From contig JAECRO010000005.1 of NCBI GenBank assembly GCA_016000195.1, positions 38,010 to 102,009 of the forward strand: a stretch of 64,000 bases of DNA, read 5' to 3'. Shown here piece by piece: positions 9,395 through 18,065 of the stretch. Positions within the stretch are counted from its first letter, which is position 1. Each line of letters opens with the position of its first letter. The translations under genes and the position numbers were made by a program. The notes under the pieces were generated by a model. That model worked only from the letters and a program-made list of their open reading frames with translations. It searched no databases and was not told the origin of the DNA. The DNA comes from Burkholderiales bacterium. Lineage in GTDB: Bacteria; Pseudomonadota; Gammaproteobacteria; Burkholderiales; Burkholderiaceae_C.

Positions 9395-10617
9395 ATCCGA
9401 ACGCTGACCAACTCTGGCGCGGCCCTCGCTGGGCGCTCGCCGCCCTGTTGGCCGTGCTCGGCATGCTGGGGCCGTTTTCAATCGACACCTATATTCCGGC
9501 TTTTTCCGGCATGGCCCGGTCGCTGGGCGCCACTCCGGTGGAAATGCAGCAAACCCTGTCGGCCTACCTGTTCGGGTTTGCCTTCATGAACCTGTTTCAT
9601 GGCGCGCTGGCCGACAGTTTCGGCCGCCGTCCGGTAGTGCTGTGGGGCATTGCCATGTTCACGCTCGCATCGGCGGGCTGCGCCCTGTCGCAAGGCGTGG
9701 GCCAGCTGGTGTTTTTCCGGGCCATGCAGGGCCTATCGACCGGCGCCGGCATGGTGGTGTCGCGCGCCGTGATCCGCGACATGTTTCCGCCCGCGCAGGC
9801 GCAGCAGGTCATGAGCCAGGTCACGATTTATTTCGGCGTCGCGCCGGCGCTGGCGCCCATCGTCGGCGGGTGGCTTTTTGTGCATCTGGGCTGGCACAGC
9901 ATTTTCTGGTTTCTGACCGGGGCGGGCGTCGTGCTTTGGGCGACCAACTACAAATTCCTGCCTGAAACCCTGCAGCCTGAAGCGCGCCAGCCCTTTGAAA
10001 TACGGCACCTGATGCGGGGCTACTGGCAGCTGGGCTCCAGCCCGCGCTTTTTGCTGCTGGCGCTGGCCAGCGGCGTTCCGTTCAATGGCATGTTCCTGTA
10101 TGTACTGTCAGCCCCGGCATTTCTGGGAGAGCATCTGGCCTTGCAGCCCACCCAGTTTTTCTGGTTTTTTATGCTGACCATCTCCGGCATCATGTCGGGC
10201 GCCTGGATGAGCGGGCGCCTGGCCGGCAAGATAGCTCCCAAAAAGCAGATTCGCCACGGTTTTGTCATCATGCTGGTGACTTCCGTGCTGAACCTGGCTG
10301 CCAATCTGCTGTTCACCGCCCATGCGTCGTGGGCCTTGTTTCCGATTGCCGTGTTTTCCTTTGGCTGGGCGCTGATGGTGCCGGTCGTCACGCTGCTGGT
10401 GCTTGACCTGTACCCCGCGCGGCGCGGCATGGCATCCTCGCTGCAGGCGTTTATCGGCTCCACGGCCAACGGACTGGTGGCCGGCATCATCGCGCCGCTG
10501 GTGATGCATTCCACACCGGCACTGGCTGCCGTGTCGCTGTCCATGATGTGCATCGGTCTGGCCGCCTGGGTCTTCCTGCACCACCACTGGCCTGAAATTG
10601 GCCGTGCGGTTGAATAA
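9391..10617 (+). CDS. Bcr/CflA-family MFS drug exporter
   Basis: 408 residues with about twelve hydrophobic helices. GPFSIDTYIPAF in helix 1 and ADSFGRRPV in the loop between helices 2 and 3 are typical of the Bcr/CflA drug:H+ antiporter group (bicyclomycin, sulfonamide, chloramphenicol exporters). The start overlaps the rsmI stop by 4 bases, so the two are probably co-translated. Substrate unknown. Confidence 0.92.
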   Translation: MNPNADQLWRGPRWALAALLAVLGMLGPFSIDTYIPAFSGMARSLGATPVEMQQTLSAYLFGFAFMNLFHGALADSFGRRPVVLWGIAMFTLASAGCALSQGVGQLVFFRAMQGLSTGAGMVVSRAVIRDMFPPAQAQQVMSQVTIYFGVAPALAPIVGGWLFVHLGWHSIFWFLTGAGVVLWATNYKFLPETLQPEARQPFEIRHLMRGYWQLGSSPRFLLLALASGVPFNGMFLYVLSAPAFLGEHLALQPTQFFWFFMLTISGIMSGAWMSGRLAGKIAPKKQIRHGFVIMLVTSVLNLAANLLFTAHASWALFPIAVFSFGWALMVPVVTLLVLDLYPARRGMASSLQAFIGSTANGLVAGIIAPLVMHSTPALAAVSLSMMCIGLAAWVFLHHHWPEIGRAVE

Positions 10618-10626
10618 CGTCAAGCC

Positions 10627-11115
10627 TCAGTCGTTGAGATGCATTCTGCTAGGGATTTCCATGCCCTGCCCGGTGCGCTGCACCCGGTTGCCAGCATCCA
10701 GATAAACCCAGAAGAACATGTCCTGGATGTTGTTCTCCCGCCAGCGATAAGTCATGATGTCGCCGGACCATGAGGCCACCTCATCGACCCGCGCAGGCGG
10801 GCCGAACTCGCGCTCCACGTCCTCGCGGGTCCACTTGCCGGGCTCGATTCTTAAAAACTCCCGGAGCGTCATGACCTCCCGCACCGCCACCACCTTGTCG
10901 GCAGCGTCCAGATCAACCATCACGACGCTCTGGCCAGCCGGCTGCCTGGAATACTGCAGCCGCGTCCCGGAGCCCACGGGAACCACCCGCGTCGGCTTAC
11001 CGTAGCTTGCCAACACCTGGTCGCGCGACATGCCCGGCTGCACTGACGTGAAAGCACAGCCGGCCATGAGCAGCGCGGCAGCAGCCAGGCTGAAAACAGT
11101 TTTAACGATCTTCAT
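10627..11115 (-). CDS. Outer-membrane lipoprotein with BamE/SmpA-like repeats
   Basis: 162 residues from the ATG at 11115, chosen because AGGAG stands at proper spacing and the protein then begins with a clean lipoprotein signal ending in LMAGC. The rest shows two short blocks reminiscent of the BamE/SmpA fold (PGMSRDQVLASYGKP and WTREDVEREFGPPARV). Similar proteins are common and uncharacterised in Comamonadaceae; it is not BamE itself by length. It converges on the MFS gene with a 9 base gap. Confidence 0.85.
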   Translation of the reverse strand: MKIVKTVFSLAAAALLMAGCAFTSVQPGMSRDQVLASYGKPTRVVPVGSGTRLQYSRQPAGQSVVMVDLDAADKVVAVREVMTLREFLRIEPGKWTREDVEREFGPPARVDEVASWSGDIMTYRWRENNIQDMFFWVYLDAGNRVQRTGQGMEIPSRMHLND

Positions 11116-11217
11116 GGCGCACTCCTGAGATGTAACCATCCCCCGGCAAAGCCGGGGATTACCCATTAGATTTATTTCGCCGAATCACTCGACACTTTTG
11201 CAGCTGATCTGCAGCGC

Positions 11218-11510
11218 GCAAGACCCACCATATTTTTCTCGGTACCACGGCTGTGGGTCAAGTTCCAGCACGGCGTGCATCAGAAGATAGCGCCGGCCAA
11301 ACTCCAGTTGCTGCTGTCGCTTCCCTTGATTCGCGGATGGATGGGGCGCAAGGTACTCAAGGCCATGGGCCTGGACCATTGCCGCATCGCGGCGGGCGGT
11401 GCGGCACCCATGCCCCTGGCGCTGCTGAACTGGTATCGCAGGCTGGGCCTGCCCATCAACGATGGTTACGGCCTGACTGAAAACCTGGCTGTTTCGCACC
11501 TGACAATACC
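11218..11510 (+). pseudogene. Internal fragment of an AMP-dependent acyl-CoA ligase
   Basis: One frame reads TIFFSVPRLWVKFQHGV, then a helix-rich stretch, CRIAAGGAAPMPLALLNWYR and INDGYGLTENLAVSH. This is the middle of a long-chain acyl-CoA synthetase adenylation domain. No start, no P-loop before it and no C-terminal lid after it are present; beyond SH the frame becomes non-homologous. It is a leftover of deletion or a transfer. The remainder of 11511-11744 shows nothing I can assign. Confidence 0.75.
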
Positions 11511-11756
11511 AGGTCACAGCGCGCCATTGCAAGCCTTTTGCGCTGGATCAGCGTATCGATTGCCAACTGGCAAGCAACTGTCAGGCCTTGGCTGTAAACT
11601 CGATTTTGCCTATATTGGCTTGGAAATCTGGACTTGGCCGGGTCTTGATGTGTTGGCTCTCTTCAGACCTGCACAACCTGATTGATGCTTTGTCGATGCG
11701 GCGATTCGTTTTCTGCCGTACTTGGGTCAGGTCCAATTCAATAATTGAGAATCCAC

Positions 11757-12074
11757 ATGAAATCAAACCGTAGAACCTTTGTCATTCAATCCGTCGTCGG
11801 CGCAGGTGTTCTTGCCTCGACCCGACTGGTGCAAGCCCAGGCCGCAGCACCGCTGGTTCAGGACGCCGATCCGCAGGCAGTTGCGCTGGGTTACAAAAGC
11901 GACGCCACCAAAGCTGACAAGGCCAAATACCCGAAATATGCGGCAGGCCAGCAATGCGCCAATTGCGCGCTTTACCAAGGCAAGCCAGCCGATGCTGCCG
12001 GTGCCTGCCCCCTGTTTGCCGGCAAGCAGGTTTCGGCAAAAGCGTGGTGCAGCGCCTGGGCAAAAAAGGCCTGA
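11757..12074 (+). CDS. High-potential iron-sulfur protein (HiPIP)
   Basis: 105 residues from the ATG at 11757. An N-terminal Tat-like signal (NRRTF followed by a hydrophobic stretch, cleavage likely after VQAQA) exports the folded protein. Four cysteines, Cys67, Cys70, Cys84 and Cys98, have the C-x2-C...C...C spacing that ligates a single 4Fe-4S cluster; YPKYAAGQQC and GACPLFAGKQVSAKAWCSAW are typical. HiPIPs are soluble periplasmic electron carriers feeding cytochromes or reductases. The di-haem cytochrome c at 12710 could be a partner, but this is only proximity. Confidence 0.93.
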   Translation: MKSNRRTFVIQSVVGAGVLASTRLVQAQAAAPLVQDADPQAVALGYKSDATKADKAKYPKYAAGQQCANCALYQGKPADAAGACPLFAGKQVSAKAWCSAWAKKA

Positions 12075-12080
12075 TGAAGC

Positions 12081-12108
12081 CAGCGGCCTGACCGGAAGCA
12101 GGCCGCTG
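12081..12108 (+). terminator. Hairpin after the HiPIP gene
   Basis: CAGCGGCCT (12081-12089) pairs with AGGCCGCTG (12100-12108) around a 10 base loop just after the HiPIP stop. No T-run follows, so it may be a weak terminator or an mRNA-stabilising hairpin. Confidence 0.5.
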
Positions 12109-12435
12109 CTGCAGCCCGGAGCCATCCGGGTTGCCGTTCAGTTCAACAAAACATCAAGGCAATGAGCGCAGCATCCTCGCCCAGATTCAGCAACGCATAC
12201 CCCGCGACCCGGAAAGTCCAGTAAGAGGCCGTATCAAAAAAGAAAAAAGAATTCATGCCGGGTTGAAACCTCACATTGCGGAATGCCTATTCTGGTCCAT
12301 CCCAATGTTTATCCAGTCCCTGTTTGAAAATCAAACAGGAGCAAGCCAACCGCCAGCAACAAAAAATCGACCAGAAACAAAAACGCCAACCAGAGCGGTT
12401 GGCGTGATGGCCAGGAAACACAAGGGTGTCCTGAA

Positions 12436-12511
12436 TGGTGCGGCTGGCGGGGATCGAACCCACGACCCTTGGCTTCGGAGGCCAATACTCTATCCACTGA
12501 GCTACAGCCGC
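12436..12511 (-). tRNA. tRNA-Arg (anticodon CCG)
   Basis: Reading the minus strand, the acceptor GCGGCTG pairs with CAGCCGC. The anticodon stem TTGGC/GCCAA encloses the loop CTCCGAA, giving anticodon CCG, which reads CGG arginine codons. The T loop GGTTCGATCC is present and the 3' CCA is encoded, giving 76 bases in all. Bases 12109-12435 upstream on the + strand hold nothing else I can identify. Confidence 0.95.
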
Positions 12512-12622
12512 AACGCTGGGAACGACTTGCGCCAAAGTCCGGGACATGGACTTCAGTGCAAATGAGCGGCTGGAATGAGCCATACCGCACAGAATGCTGG
12601 ATTCTATCAGCCAGGGCGGCCC

Positions 12623-12651
12623 TTCAGGATTTTCGCCCCCACCGCTATAAT
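12623..12651 (+). promoter_or_regulatory. Sigma-70-type promoter for the cytochrome c gene
   Basis: TTCAGG at 12623-12628 and a perfect TATAAT at 12646-12651 are separated by 17 bases, about 60 bases before the cytochrome start. Confidence 0.6.
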
Positions 12652-12709
12652 GCGCCGATGCTGAAGCAGCCCGCGACAGTCCCCCGATGTTCAGTTTTTT
12701 GAGGACGCA

Positions 12710-13606
12710 ATGAGCGCAAACGATCACACCACGGCCCACGAAGAAGTCCATACGGGTCCGATCAAAACTCCCCAGCAATTGCTGGCAGCCGTTTTTTTCT
12801 CTTTCGTCGTTCCGGTTTTTGCCATTATCGGGCTGGTTTATTACGTCGCCTCGGCTGACAAACCAATGGCCGGGGCTGATGACGCGGAACGGGCCATCGC
12901 CCAGCGCATCCAGAAAGTCGGCATGGTTGAAATCCGCGATGCCAACCGCCCTTTGAGGACGGGCGAAGAAGTCTACAAGGGCCAGTGCATTGCCTGCCAC
13001 GGAACAGGCGCCGCAGGCTCACCGAAGTTCGGCGATGCCGCTGCCTGGGCGCCTCGCATTGCTACCGGTTACGACGCTCTCCTGAATTCCGCGCTCAAGG
13101 GCAAAAATGCCATGGCTGCGCAGGGCGGCGGCGACTTTCAGGATGTCGAAGTCGGTCGCGCCGTGGTCTACATGACCACTGCCGCAGGCGGAAAATTTGC
13201 CGAACCGGCTGTGCCGGCGGCTGGCGCGGGTGATGCGCCAGCGGCTGATGCCGCCGCTGCAACAGCCCCCGCTGCGGCTCCTGCCGCCGTAGCCGCTGCG
13301 GCCCCGGCGGCAACGCCTGCTGCAGTCACTGCGCCTGCCGCCCCCGCCAAGGTTGCAGCAGCGGACTTGGGCGCTGGTGAAGCGCTGTACAAACAGGCCT
13401 GCTTTGCCTGCCATGCCGCGGGTGTGGCCGGTGCGCCCAAGTTTGGCGACAAGGCCGCGTGGGCTCCACGCATCCTGACCGGCCTTGACGCACTGACCAA
13501 CAGCGCCATCAAGGGCAAGAATGCCATGCCCCCCAAGGGCGGCTCTGCAGCCTCTGACGCAGACATTCATTCGGCTGTTGTTTACATGGTGAACGCCGCC
13601 AAATAA
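12710..13606 (+). CDS. Membrane-anchored di-haem cytochrome c (c5 type)
   Basis: 298 residues. There is one membrane helix (about residues 23-47) and two class I cytochrome c domains, with haem sites CIACH (93-97) and CFACH (231-235). The two halves are similar to each other (both contain SPKFGDAAAWAPRI- or APKFGDKAAWAPRI-like stretches), indicating tandem duplication. An Ala/Pro-rich linker of about 55 residues joins them. It is probably an inner-membrane-tethered periplasmic electron carrier of aerobic respiration. A strong promoter and a strong terminator flank it, so it is a single-gene unit. Confidence 0.93.
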   Translation: MSANDHTTAHEEVHTGPIKTPQQLLAAVFFSFVVPVFAIIGLVYYVASADKPMAGADDAERAIAQRIQKVGMVEIRDANRPLRTGEEVYKGQCIACHGTGAAGSPKFGDAAAWAPRIATGYDALLNSALKGKNAMAAQGGGDFQDVEVGRAVVYMTTAAGGKFAEPAVPAAGAGDAPAADAAAATAPAAAPAAVAAAAPAATPAAVTAPAAPAKVAAADLGAGEALYKQACFACHAAGVAGAPKFGDKAAWAPRILTGLDALTNSAIKGKNAMPPKGGSAASDADIHSAVVYMVNAAK

Positions 13607-13618
13607 GGCACTGCCTTC

Positions 13619-13653
13619 ATGCAAAAAGCCGGCCATTGGCCGGCTTTTTGCAT
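13619..13653 (+). terminator. Strong rho-independent terminator
   Basis: A near-perfect palindrome (ATGCAAAAAGCCGGCC, then its complement after a 3 base loop) with a T-run in the second arm, 12 bases after the cytochrome c stop. Confidence 0.9.
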
Positions 13654-13680
13654 GGTCTCGGGCTGCTTTCGCACCAATGA

Positions 13681-13830
13681 GGGGCAAAGACGTTTTTTGC
13701 CATCCGCTCGTATCTGCAGACCATGCGCAAGCAGCACATCAACTTGTTTAGCTGTCTGGTCAGCGTCTTTGAGGCCAATCCCATCAAGCCTGACTTTTGC
13801 GGTTTGAACTGGGCTTGGGGGTTGGTAGTT
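13681..13830 (+). mobile_element. C-terminal remnant of a transposase
   Basis: After a TGA at 13678-13680 the frame reads AKTFFAIRSYLQTMRKQ and LVSVFEANPIKPDF, which looks like the extreme C terminus of a transposase (I suspect IS66-like, not certain). No N-terminal part is present and a dispersed repeat follows directly. Bases 13905-14011 show nothing further. Confidence 0.4.
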
Positions 13831-13832
13831 AC

Positions 13833-13904
13833 CATTTTTCAAGCCAAAATGGCCGTTTGCGCACGCTACACCTGCGCAAGCAGCTATCAAAAAAATAGCA
13901 AATT
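13833..13904 (+). repeat. Dispersed TGCGCAAGCAGCTA repeat (intergenic copy)
   Basis: Reference copy of the family: TCAAGCCAAAATGGCCG, GTTTGCGCACGC, CCTGCGCAAGCAGCTAT, then AAAAAAATAGCAAA. The element has short internal inverted matches (GCTAT...ATAGC, TTGCGCA...TGCGCAA), suggesting a structured or mobile miniature repeat. Confidence 0.75.
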
Positions 13905-14011
13905 AAGCATCCAGGCAGGGCGCTTGCATGGAGCTTGTAACTCATTGATTTTGCTCAGAATTTTAAAATCGCTCCTTTTGAAAATGGTGAAAAAATCAAT
14001 AGGTTACGAAT

Positions 14012-14297
14012 TTAGATGCAATCGCCCTGGGCATCCAGGAACACGCGGGTGGCCGGCTCCAGCCGGCAGAGTTCGCAGTCCACGCGGGCCGCTGCGCGTT
14101 CCAGCTCGCGCAGCGCATGCGGAAATCGCCGCCGCTGCGCCCGGAACAGCGCCAGCAGGGGCCGCCGCCGGCCGCGTCCAGTTGCAGGTCGTCCACCAGT
14201 TCAAAGCGCTCGGTGGTTCCGGCATTGATGGGGCGGCCTGCACCACCGTGCCGTAGGGTGCGAAGCCTTCAGGCGTCAGCGGCTGCGCCGTCAGCAT
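14012..14297 (-). pseudogene. Decayed ureidoglycolate lyase (allA-like)
   Basis: Starting at the ATG at 14297, which overlaps the preceding hydrolase stop, the first frame reads LTPEGFAPYGTVVQAA, the AllA start. Homology then moves to a second frame (INAGTTERFELVDDLQLDAA) and a third (LLALFRAQRRRFPHALRELER), so at least two frameshifts are needed. The conserved C-terminal cupin half is replaced by unrelated sequence ending at 14012. Ureidoglycolate lyase releases glyoxylate and urea in allantoin breakdown, which suits the adjacent amidohydrolase. Confidence 0.7.
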
Positions 14298-15634
14298 CAG
14301 GCAATACCCGCCTGATCGAGCATGGCGTGCAGCAGGACGTTGGCCCCGGCGGCGAGGTGCTCGGGCTTGGCGTCTTCGATCTCGTTGTGCGAGATGCCGT
14401 CCTTGCAGGGCACGAAAATCATCGCGGCCGGCGCGGTGCGGGCCACGTACACCGCATCGTGGCCGGCGCCGCTCACGATGTCGAGATGGGCCAGCCCCAT
14501 GCGCCGCGCGCCTTCGCGCACCGCCGCCACCAGCGGCGCGGCGAAACGGGCCGGCGGGTAGTACACGGTCTGCTCGATGGCGACCGCCAGCCCGCCCGCG
14601 CCTTCCAGCGCGGCGCAGGCGTCGCGCAGGCGCCGGTCCATGCGGCTCAGGCCCGCGTCGTCGCCATGGCGAAAATCCACCGTGAACGTGACCCGGCCGG
14701 GAATCACGTTGCGCGAATTGGGATGCACCTGCACATAGCCGACCGTGCCCCGGCCATCGGGCTGCTCGTCCAGCGCAATGCCGCGCACCGCCTGCATCAG
14801 GCCGGTGGCGCCCTGCAGCGCATCGCGCCGCAGCGTCATCGGCGTGGGGCCGGCATGGGCTTCCTGGCCCGTCACCACCACGTCGTACCAGCGCTGGCCC
14901 AGCGCCCCCGTGACCACGCCGAGCGGAATGTCGGCGTCTTCGAGCACCGGCCCCTGCTCGATGTGGGCCTCGAAGTAGGCGCCAAAGCGCGGCGCGCCTT
15001 CGGCCACCGCCGCAGGCGCAGCGCCGGCGAACCCGATGGCTTGCAGCGCCTGGCCGACGCGAATGCCATCGCGGTCCACCGCCTCCAGCACCGAGGCCAG
15101 CGTGAAGGCCCCGGCATAGACGCCCGAGCCCATCATCACCGGCACGAAACGCGAGCCTTCCTCGTTGGTCCAGACGCACACTTCCAGCGGCGCAACGGTG
15201 CGGATGCCCGCGTCATTGAGCGTGCGCAGCACCTCCAGCCCGGCCAGCACGCCGTAGTTGCCGTCAAACTTGCCGCCGGTCGGCTGGGTGTCGATATGGC
15301 TGCCGGTGGCGACGGCCGGCAGTGAAGGATCCTGGCCCTCGCGCCGGGCAAACAGGTTGCCGATGCCATCGACGCGCACCGTGCAGCCGGCCTCGCGCAC
15401 CCAGCGCACGAACAGCTCGCGCCCCTGGCGGTCGAGGTCGGTCAGGGCCAGACGGCAGACGCCGCCCTTGTCGGTGGCGCCGATGCAGGCCAGTTCCATC
15501 AGCGAGGCCCAGAGGCGCTGCGGATCAACCGACAGCGCCGGGCCGGGGCTGGCCGCGGGAAGCGGGGAGGCAGGGGCACGGGCAAGGGCGCTGGTTTGGG
15601 CAGTGGTCATGGCAGGCACAGATGCAGAAAGCAT
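14297..15634 (-). CDS. M20-type Zn amidohydrolase (allantoate amidohydrolase / N-carbamoyl-amino acid hydrolase)
   Basis: 445 residues with an extended N terminus; starts inside the first 35 residues are possible. The di-zinc ligands are visible: GSHIDT, GKFDGNYG, TNEEGSRF, AHIEQGP and SHNE. The dimerisation domain has HAGPTPM. Family members cleave allantoate, ureidoglycolate or N-carbamoyl amino acids. The overlapping allA remnant downstream suggests it was part of a purine (allantoin) or ureide degradation operon, favouring allantoate or ureidoglycolate as substrate. Confidence 0.88.
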   Translation of the reverse strand: MLSASVPAMTTAQTSALARAPASPLPAASPGPALSVDPQRLWASLMELACIGATDKGGVCRLALTDLDRQGRELFVRWVREAGCTVRVDGIGNLFARREGQDPSLPAVATGSHIDTQPTGGKFDGNYGVLAGLEVLRTLNDAGIRTVAPLEVCVWTNEEGSRFVPVMMGSGVYAGAFTLASVLEAVDRDGIRVGQALQAIGFAGAAPAAVAEGAPRFGAYFEAHIEQGPVLEDADIPLGVVTGALGQRWYDVVVTGQEAHAGPTPMTLRRDALQGATGLMQAVRGIALDEQPDGRGTVGYVQVHPNSRNVIPGRVTFTVDFRHGDDAGLSRMDRRLRDACAALEGAGGLAVAIEQTVYYPPARFAAPLVAAVREGARRMGLAHLDIVSGAGHDAVYVARTAPAAMIFVPCKDGISHNEIEDAKPEHLAAGANVLLHAMLDQAGIA

Positions 15635-15787
15635 GCCAATTTGTGGGCGGCGGCTGCGTTTAACATCCAGCGACCCGACAACCCCGCAGGGTGGCGTGGC
15701 GGCACAGGCAGCGCCGCCCCACCCTGCTTTCCAGGATTTTCATGACTTCTGATCTCGTTGCGCCTGAAACCCGTCTGTGCGCCGGCC

Positions 15788-17128
15788 GTGAACACGCTTG
15801 AACAACTGCGCTCGGGCGCACTGGCCGGCAGCCGGCGCCTGAGCCTGTCGTGCGGGCTGCAGGCCTTTCCGCCCGAAATCTTCGCGCTGGCCGACACGCT
15901 GGAAGTCCTCGACCTCTCGGGCAATGCGCTCAGCGCCCTGCCCGAAGACCTGGCGCGGCTGCACCGGCTGCGCATCATTTTTTGCTCGAACAACCGGTTT
16001 GCCGAACTGCCCACCGTGCTGGGCCGGTGCCCACGGCTGGAGATGATCGGCTTCAGGGCCAACCGCATCCGCCAGGTGCCGGACGCCGCGCTGCCGCCGC
16101 CCTTGCGCTGGCTGGTGCTGACCGACAACCAGATCGCCGAACTGCCGGCCGGCATCGGGCGCTGCACGCGGCTGCAAAAGCTGATGCTGGCGGGCAACCG
16201 GCTGCAGGCGCTGCCGCCCGAAATGGCCGGCTGCACCCGGCTGGAGCTGCTGCGCATCGCCGCCAACCGCTTCAGCGCCCTGCCCGAGTGGCTGCTCCGG
16301 CTGCCGCGCCTGGCCTGGCTGGCGTTTGCCGGCAACCCGCTGGGCGAGGCCAGCGAAGCCGCTGCGCAGGCGGCCGCGCCACTGGCCCGCATCGACTGGG
16401 CCAGCCTGCGCCTCGGGCAGCCGCTGGGCGAAGGCGCATCGGGCGTGATTCACGAGGCGCTGTGGCAGCGCGAAGGCGGCGCGCAGCCGGTGGCGGTCAA
16501 GGTGTTCAAGGGCGCGCTGACGAGCGATGGCCTGCCCCGGCACGAAATGGCCGCCTGCATCAGCGCGGGCGCGCATCCTGCCCTGATTGCCGTGCTGGGC
16601 CAGATCGCCAAGCATCCGGCCGGCGCCAGCGGCCTGGTGATGGCGCTGGTGGCGCCGCGCTTTCGCAACCTGGCCGCGCCGCCCAGCCTGGCGTCCTGCA
16701 CGCGCGATGTGTATGAAGACGCGACCTGCTTCACGCTGCCAGCGCTCATCCGGCTGGCGCGCGGCATGGCGTCGGCGGCGCTGCAGCTGCATGCGCGCGG
16801 CATCAACCATGGCGACCTGTATGCGCACAATATCTTGTGCAGCGCTGACGGCCAGGCCCTGCTGGGCGACTTCGGGGCGGCGTCGTTCTTTGCGCCCGAT
16901 GGCGGGCCGCTGGCGCAGGCGCTGCAGCGCATCGAGGTGCGGGCATTCGCCTGCCTGCTGGAAGAACTGCTGGCGCGCTGCCTGCCGCTGGACGGCTCGC
17001 CGGCCGTGCGGGACCGGCTGGCGACGCTGCAGGCTGAATGCGCCCGGGACGACACCGCCGCCCGCCCGCTGTTTGCGCAGATCGTGCAGGCGCTGGACGC
17101 CTGCCAGCAGGACGGCCAGCCGGCCTGA
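15788..17128 (+). CDS. Leucine-rich-repeat protein kinase
   Basis: 446 residues from the GTG at 15788; the frame is open 30 bases further to a TTG. Residues about 15-190 form roughly seven leucine-rich repeats of the LDLSGNALSALPEDL type. Residues about 205-440 form a protein kinase: glycine loop LGEGASGVIHEA, lysine in VAVKVFKG, catalytic loop NHGDLYAHNIL (HGD in place of HRD) and DFGAASFF. There is no signal peptide or membrane helix, so it should be cytoplasmic. LRR-kinase fusions of this kind occur in many Proteobacteria without known substrates. The divergent neighbour is the amidohydrolase. Confidence 0.88.
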   Translation: MNTLEQLRSGALAGSRRLSLSCGLQAFPPEIFALADTLEVLDLSGNALSALPEDLARLHRLRIIFCSNNRFAELPTVLGRCPRLEMIGFRANRIRQVPDAALPPPLRWLVLTDNQIAELPAGIGRCTRLQKLMLAGNRLQALPPEMAGCTRLELLRIAANRFSALPEWLLRLPRLAWLAFAGNPLGEASEAAAQAAAPLARIDWASLRLGQPLGEGASGVIHEALWQREGGAQPVAVKVFKGALTSDGLPRHEMAACISAGAHPALIAVLGQIAKHPAGASGLVMALVAPRFRNLAAPPSLASCTRDVYEDATCFTLPALIRLARGMASAALQLHARGINHGDLYAHNILCSADGQALLGDFGAASFFAPDGGPLAQALQRIEVRAFACLLEELLARCLPLDGSPAVRDRLATLQAECARDDTAARPLFAQIVQALDACQQDGQPA

Positions 17129-17140
17129 GCGGGCCGAAGG

Positions 17141-17362
17141 CCACGGGCTGCGAAAGGCGAGCCGGTGGCGCAATACGGCCCGTTCGTCATGAACACCCAG
17201 GCCGAGATCCGGCAGACGATGGCCGACTACCAGCGCACCCGGTTTGGCGGCTGGCCATGGCCCGACAGCGCGCCGGTGCATGGGCGCGAGCCGGCCCGGT
17301 TTGCGCGCCACCCCGGCGGCGCCGAGGAGCGGCCCGGCGCCAGCGCCGGCGATCCGGGCTGA
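17141..17362 (+). pseudogene. C-terminal fragment of a pirin-family protein
   Basis: The frame reads [19 protein letters not shown], then [16 protein letters not shown], the conserved C-terminal end of pirin/quercetin-2,3-dioxygenase-like bicupins. Nothing of the metal-binding N-terminal cupin remains, because the LRR-kinase gene ends at 17128. It is most likely the stump of a deleted gene. Bases 17363-17542 show no gene. Confidence 0.65.
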
Positions 17363-17542
17363 GTGGCCGGCTGCGCCCGGCGCACAACGTGAAATGCGCC
17401 GGGCCTGTCCGGGACTCGTGCCTTGTCCTACCTTTGCAGGCGCCATTGGATGGCAGCGCCTGAACCCCGGCGGTGTTTCCATGGAGCAGGGAGATTTCCT
17501 GATGTGCCGCAAGTCGATGGCGCATGAACAGACAGGTCATCC

Positions 17543-17983
17543 ATGCAGCCACTGATTACCTACCTTGTAGAAGACAACAAGACCATCCTGACCAACCTGA
17601 TGGAAACCCTGAGCGAGATAGCCCACCTGGAGATTGCCGCGCACTCGGCCACCCAGTCCGAGGCCAGCCAGTGGCTCACCCAGCATCACGCAAACTGGCA
17701 CCTGGCCATCGTTGACCTGTTTTTAAGGCAGGGCACCGGCCTGGGCATCCTGGCGGCCTGCCGCGACCGCGAGCCCCACCAGAAAATCGTCATTCTGACC
17801 AACTACGCCACGCCGGAAATCCGCCTGCGGTCGGCCGCGCTGGGCGCCGATGCGGTGTTTGACAAGTCCACCGAGCTTGACGGCCTGATGGACTACTGCA
17901 TCGAGCAGGCCAGCAATGTGAGGCCAGAACCCGTCCAGGAGGCGCAGCGTGAAGCCGGTTTGTGCAAGCGCTTGCTGAGCTGA
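17543..17983 (+). CDS. Single-domain response regulator (receiver only)
   Basis: 146 residues. A CheY-like receiver spans about residues 5-122: the acidic pair in YLVEDN, the phospho-acceptor Asp in LAIVDLFL, the Thr of VILTNYATPE and the Lys in VFDKSTE. The last 25 residues are not a DNA-binding domain. It probably relays phosphate or acts by protein contact; no histidine kinase lies nearby. The start ATG at 17543 has no strong ribosome-binding site. Confidence 0.88.
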   Translation: MQPLITYLVEDNKTILTNLMETLSEIAHLEIAAHSATQSEASQWLTQHHANWHLAIVDLFLRQGTGLGILAACRDREPHQKIVILTNYATPEIRLRSAALGADAVFDKSTELDGLMDYCIEQASNVRPEPVQEAQREAGLCKRLLS

Positions 17984-18065
17984 ATGATGCGTGTTGTCTG
18001 CGCTACATCGACCGGCATTTCAGACCTCGGCCAAAATCAGCGCACTTGTTTGCTGGGAGCTTGTT

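Noticed and set aside
12131-12565. 144-codon frame on + over the tRNA
   Set aside because: It runs through the tRNA-Arg gene (GGDRTHDPWLRR is the well-known artefact translation of an antisense tRNA).
13582-13890. 102-codon frame on - after the cytochrome gene
   Set aside because: It crosses a terminator, a transposase tail and a dispersed repeat; a chance frame.
15740-17512. 590-codon frame on - across the LRR-kinase
   Set aside because: No domain and Gln/Arg-rich; the + strand encodes leucine-rich repeats and a complete kinase.
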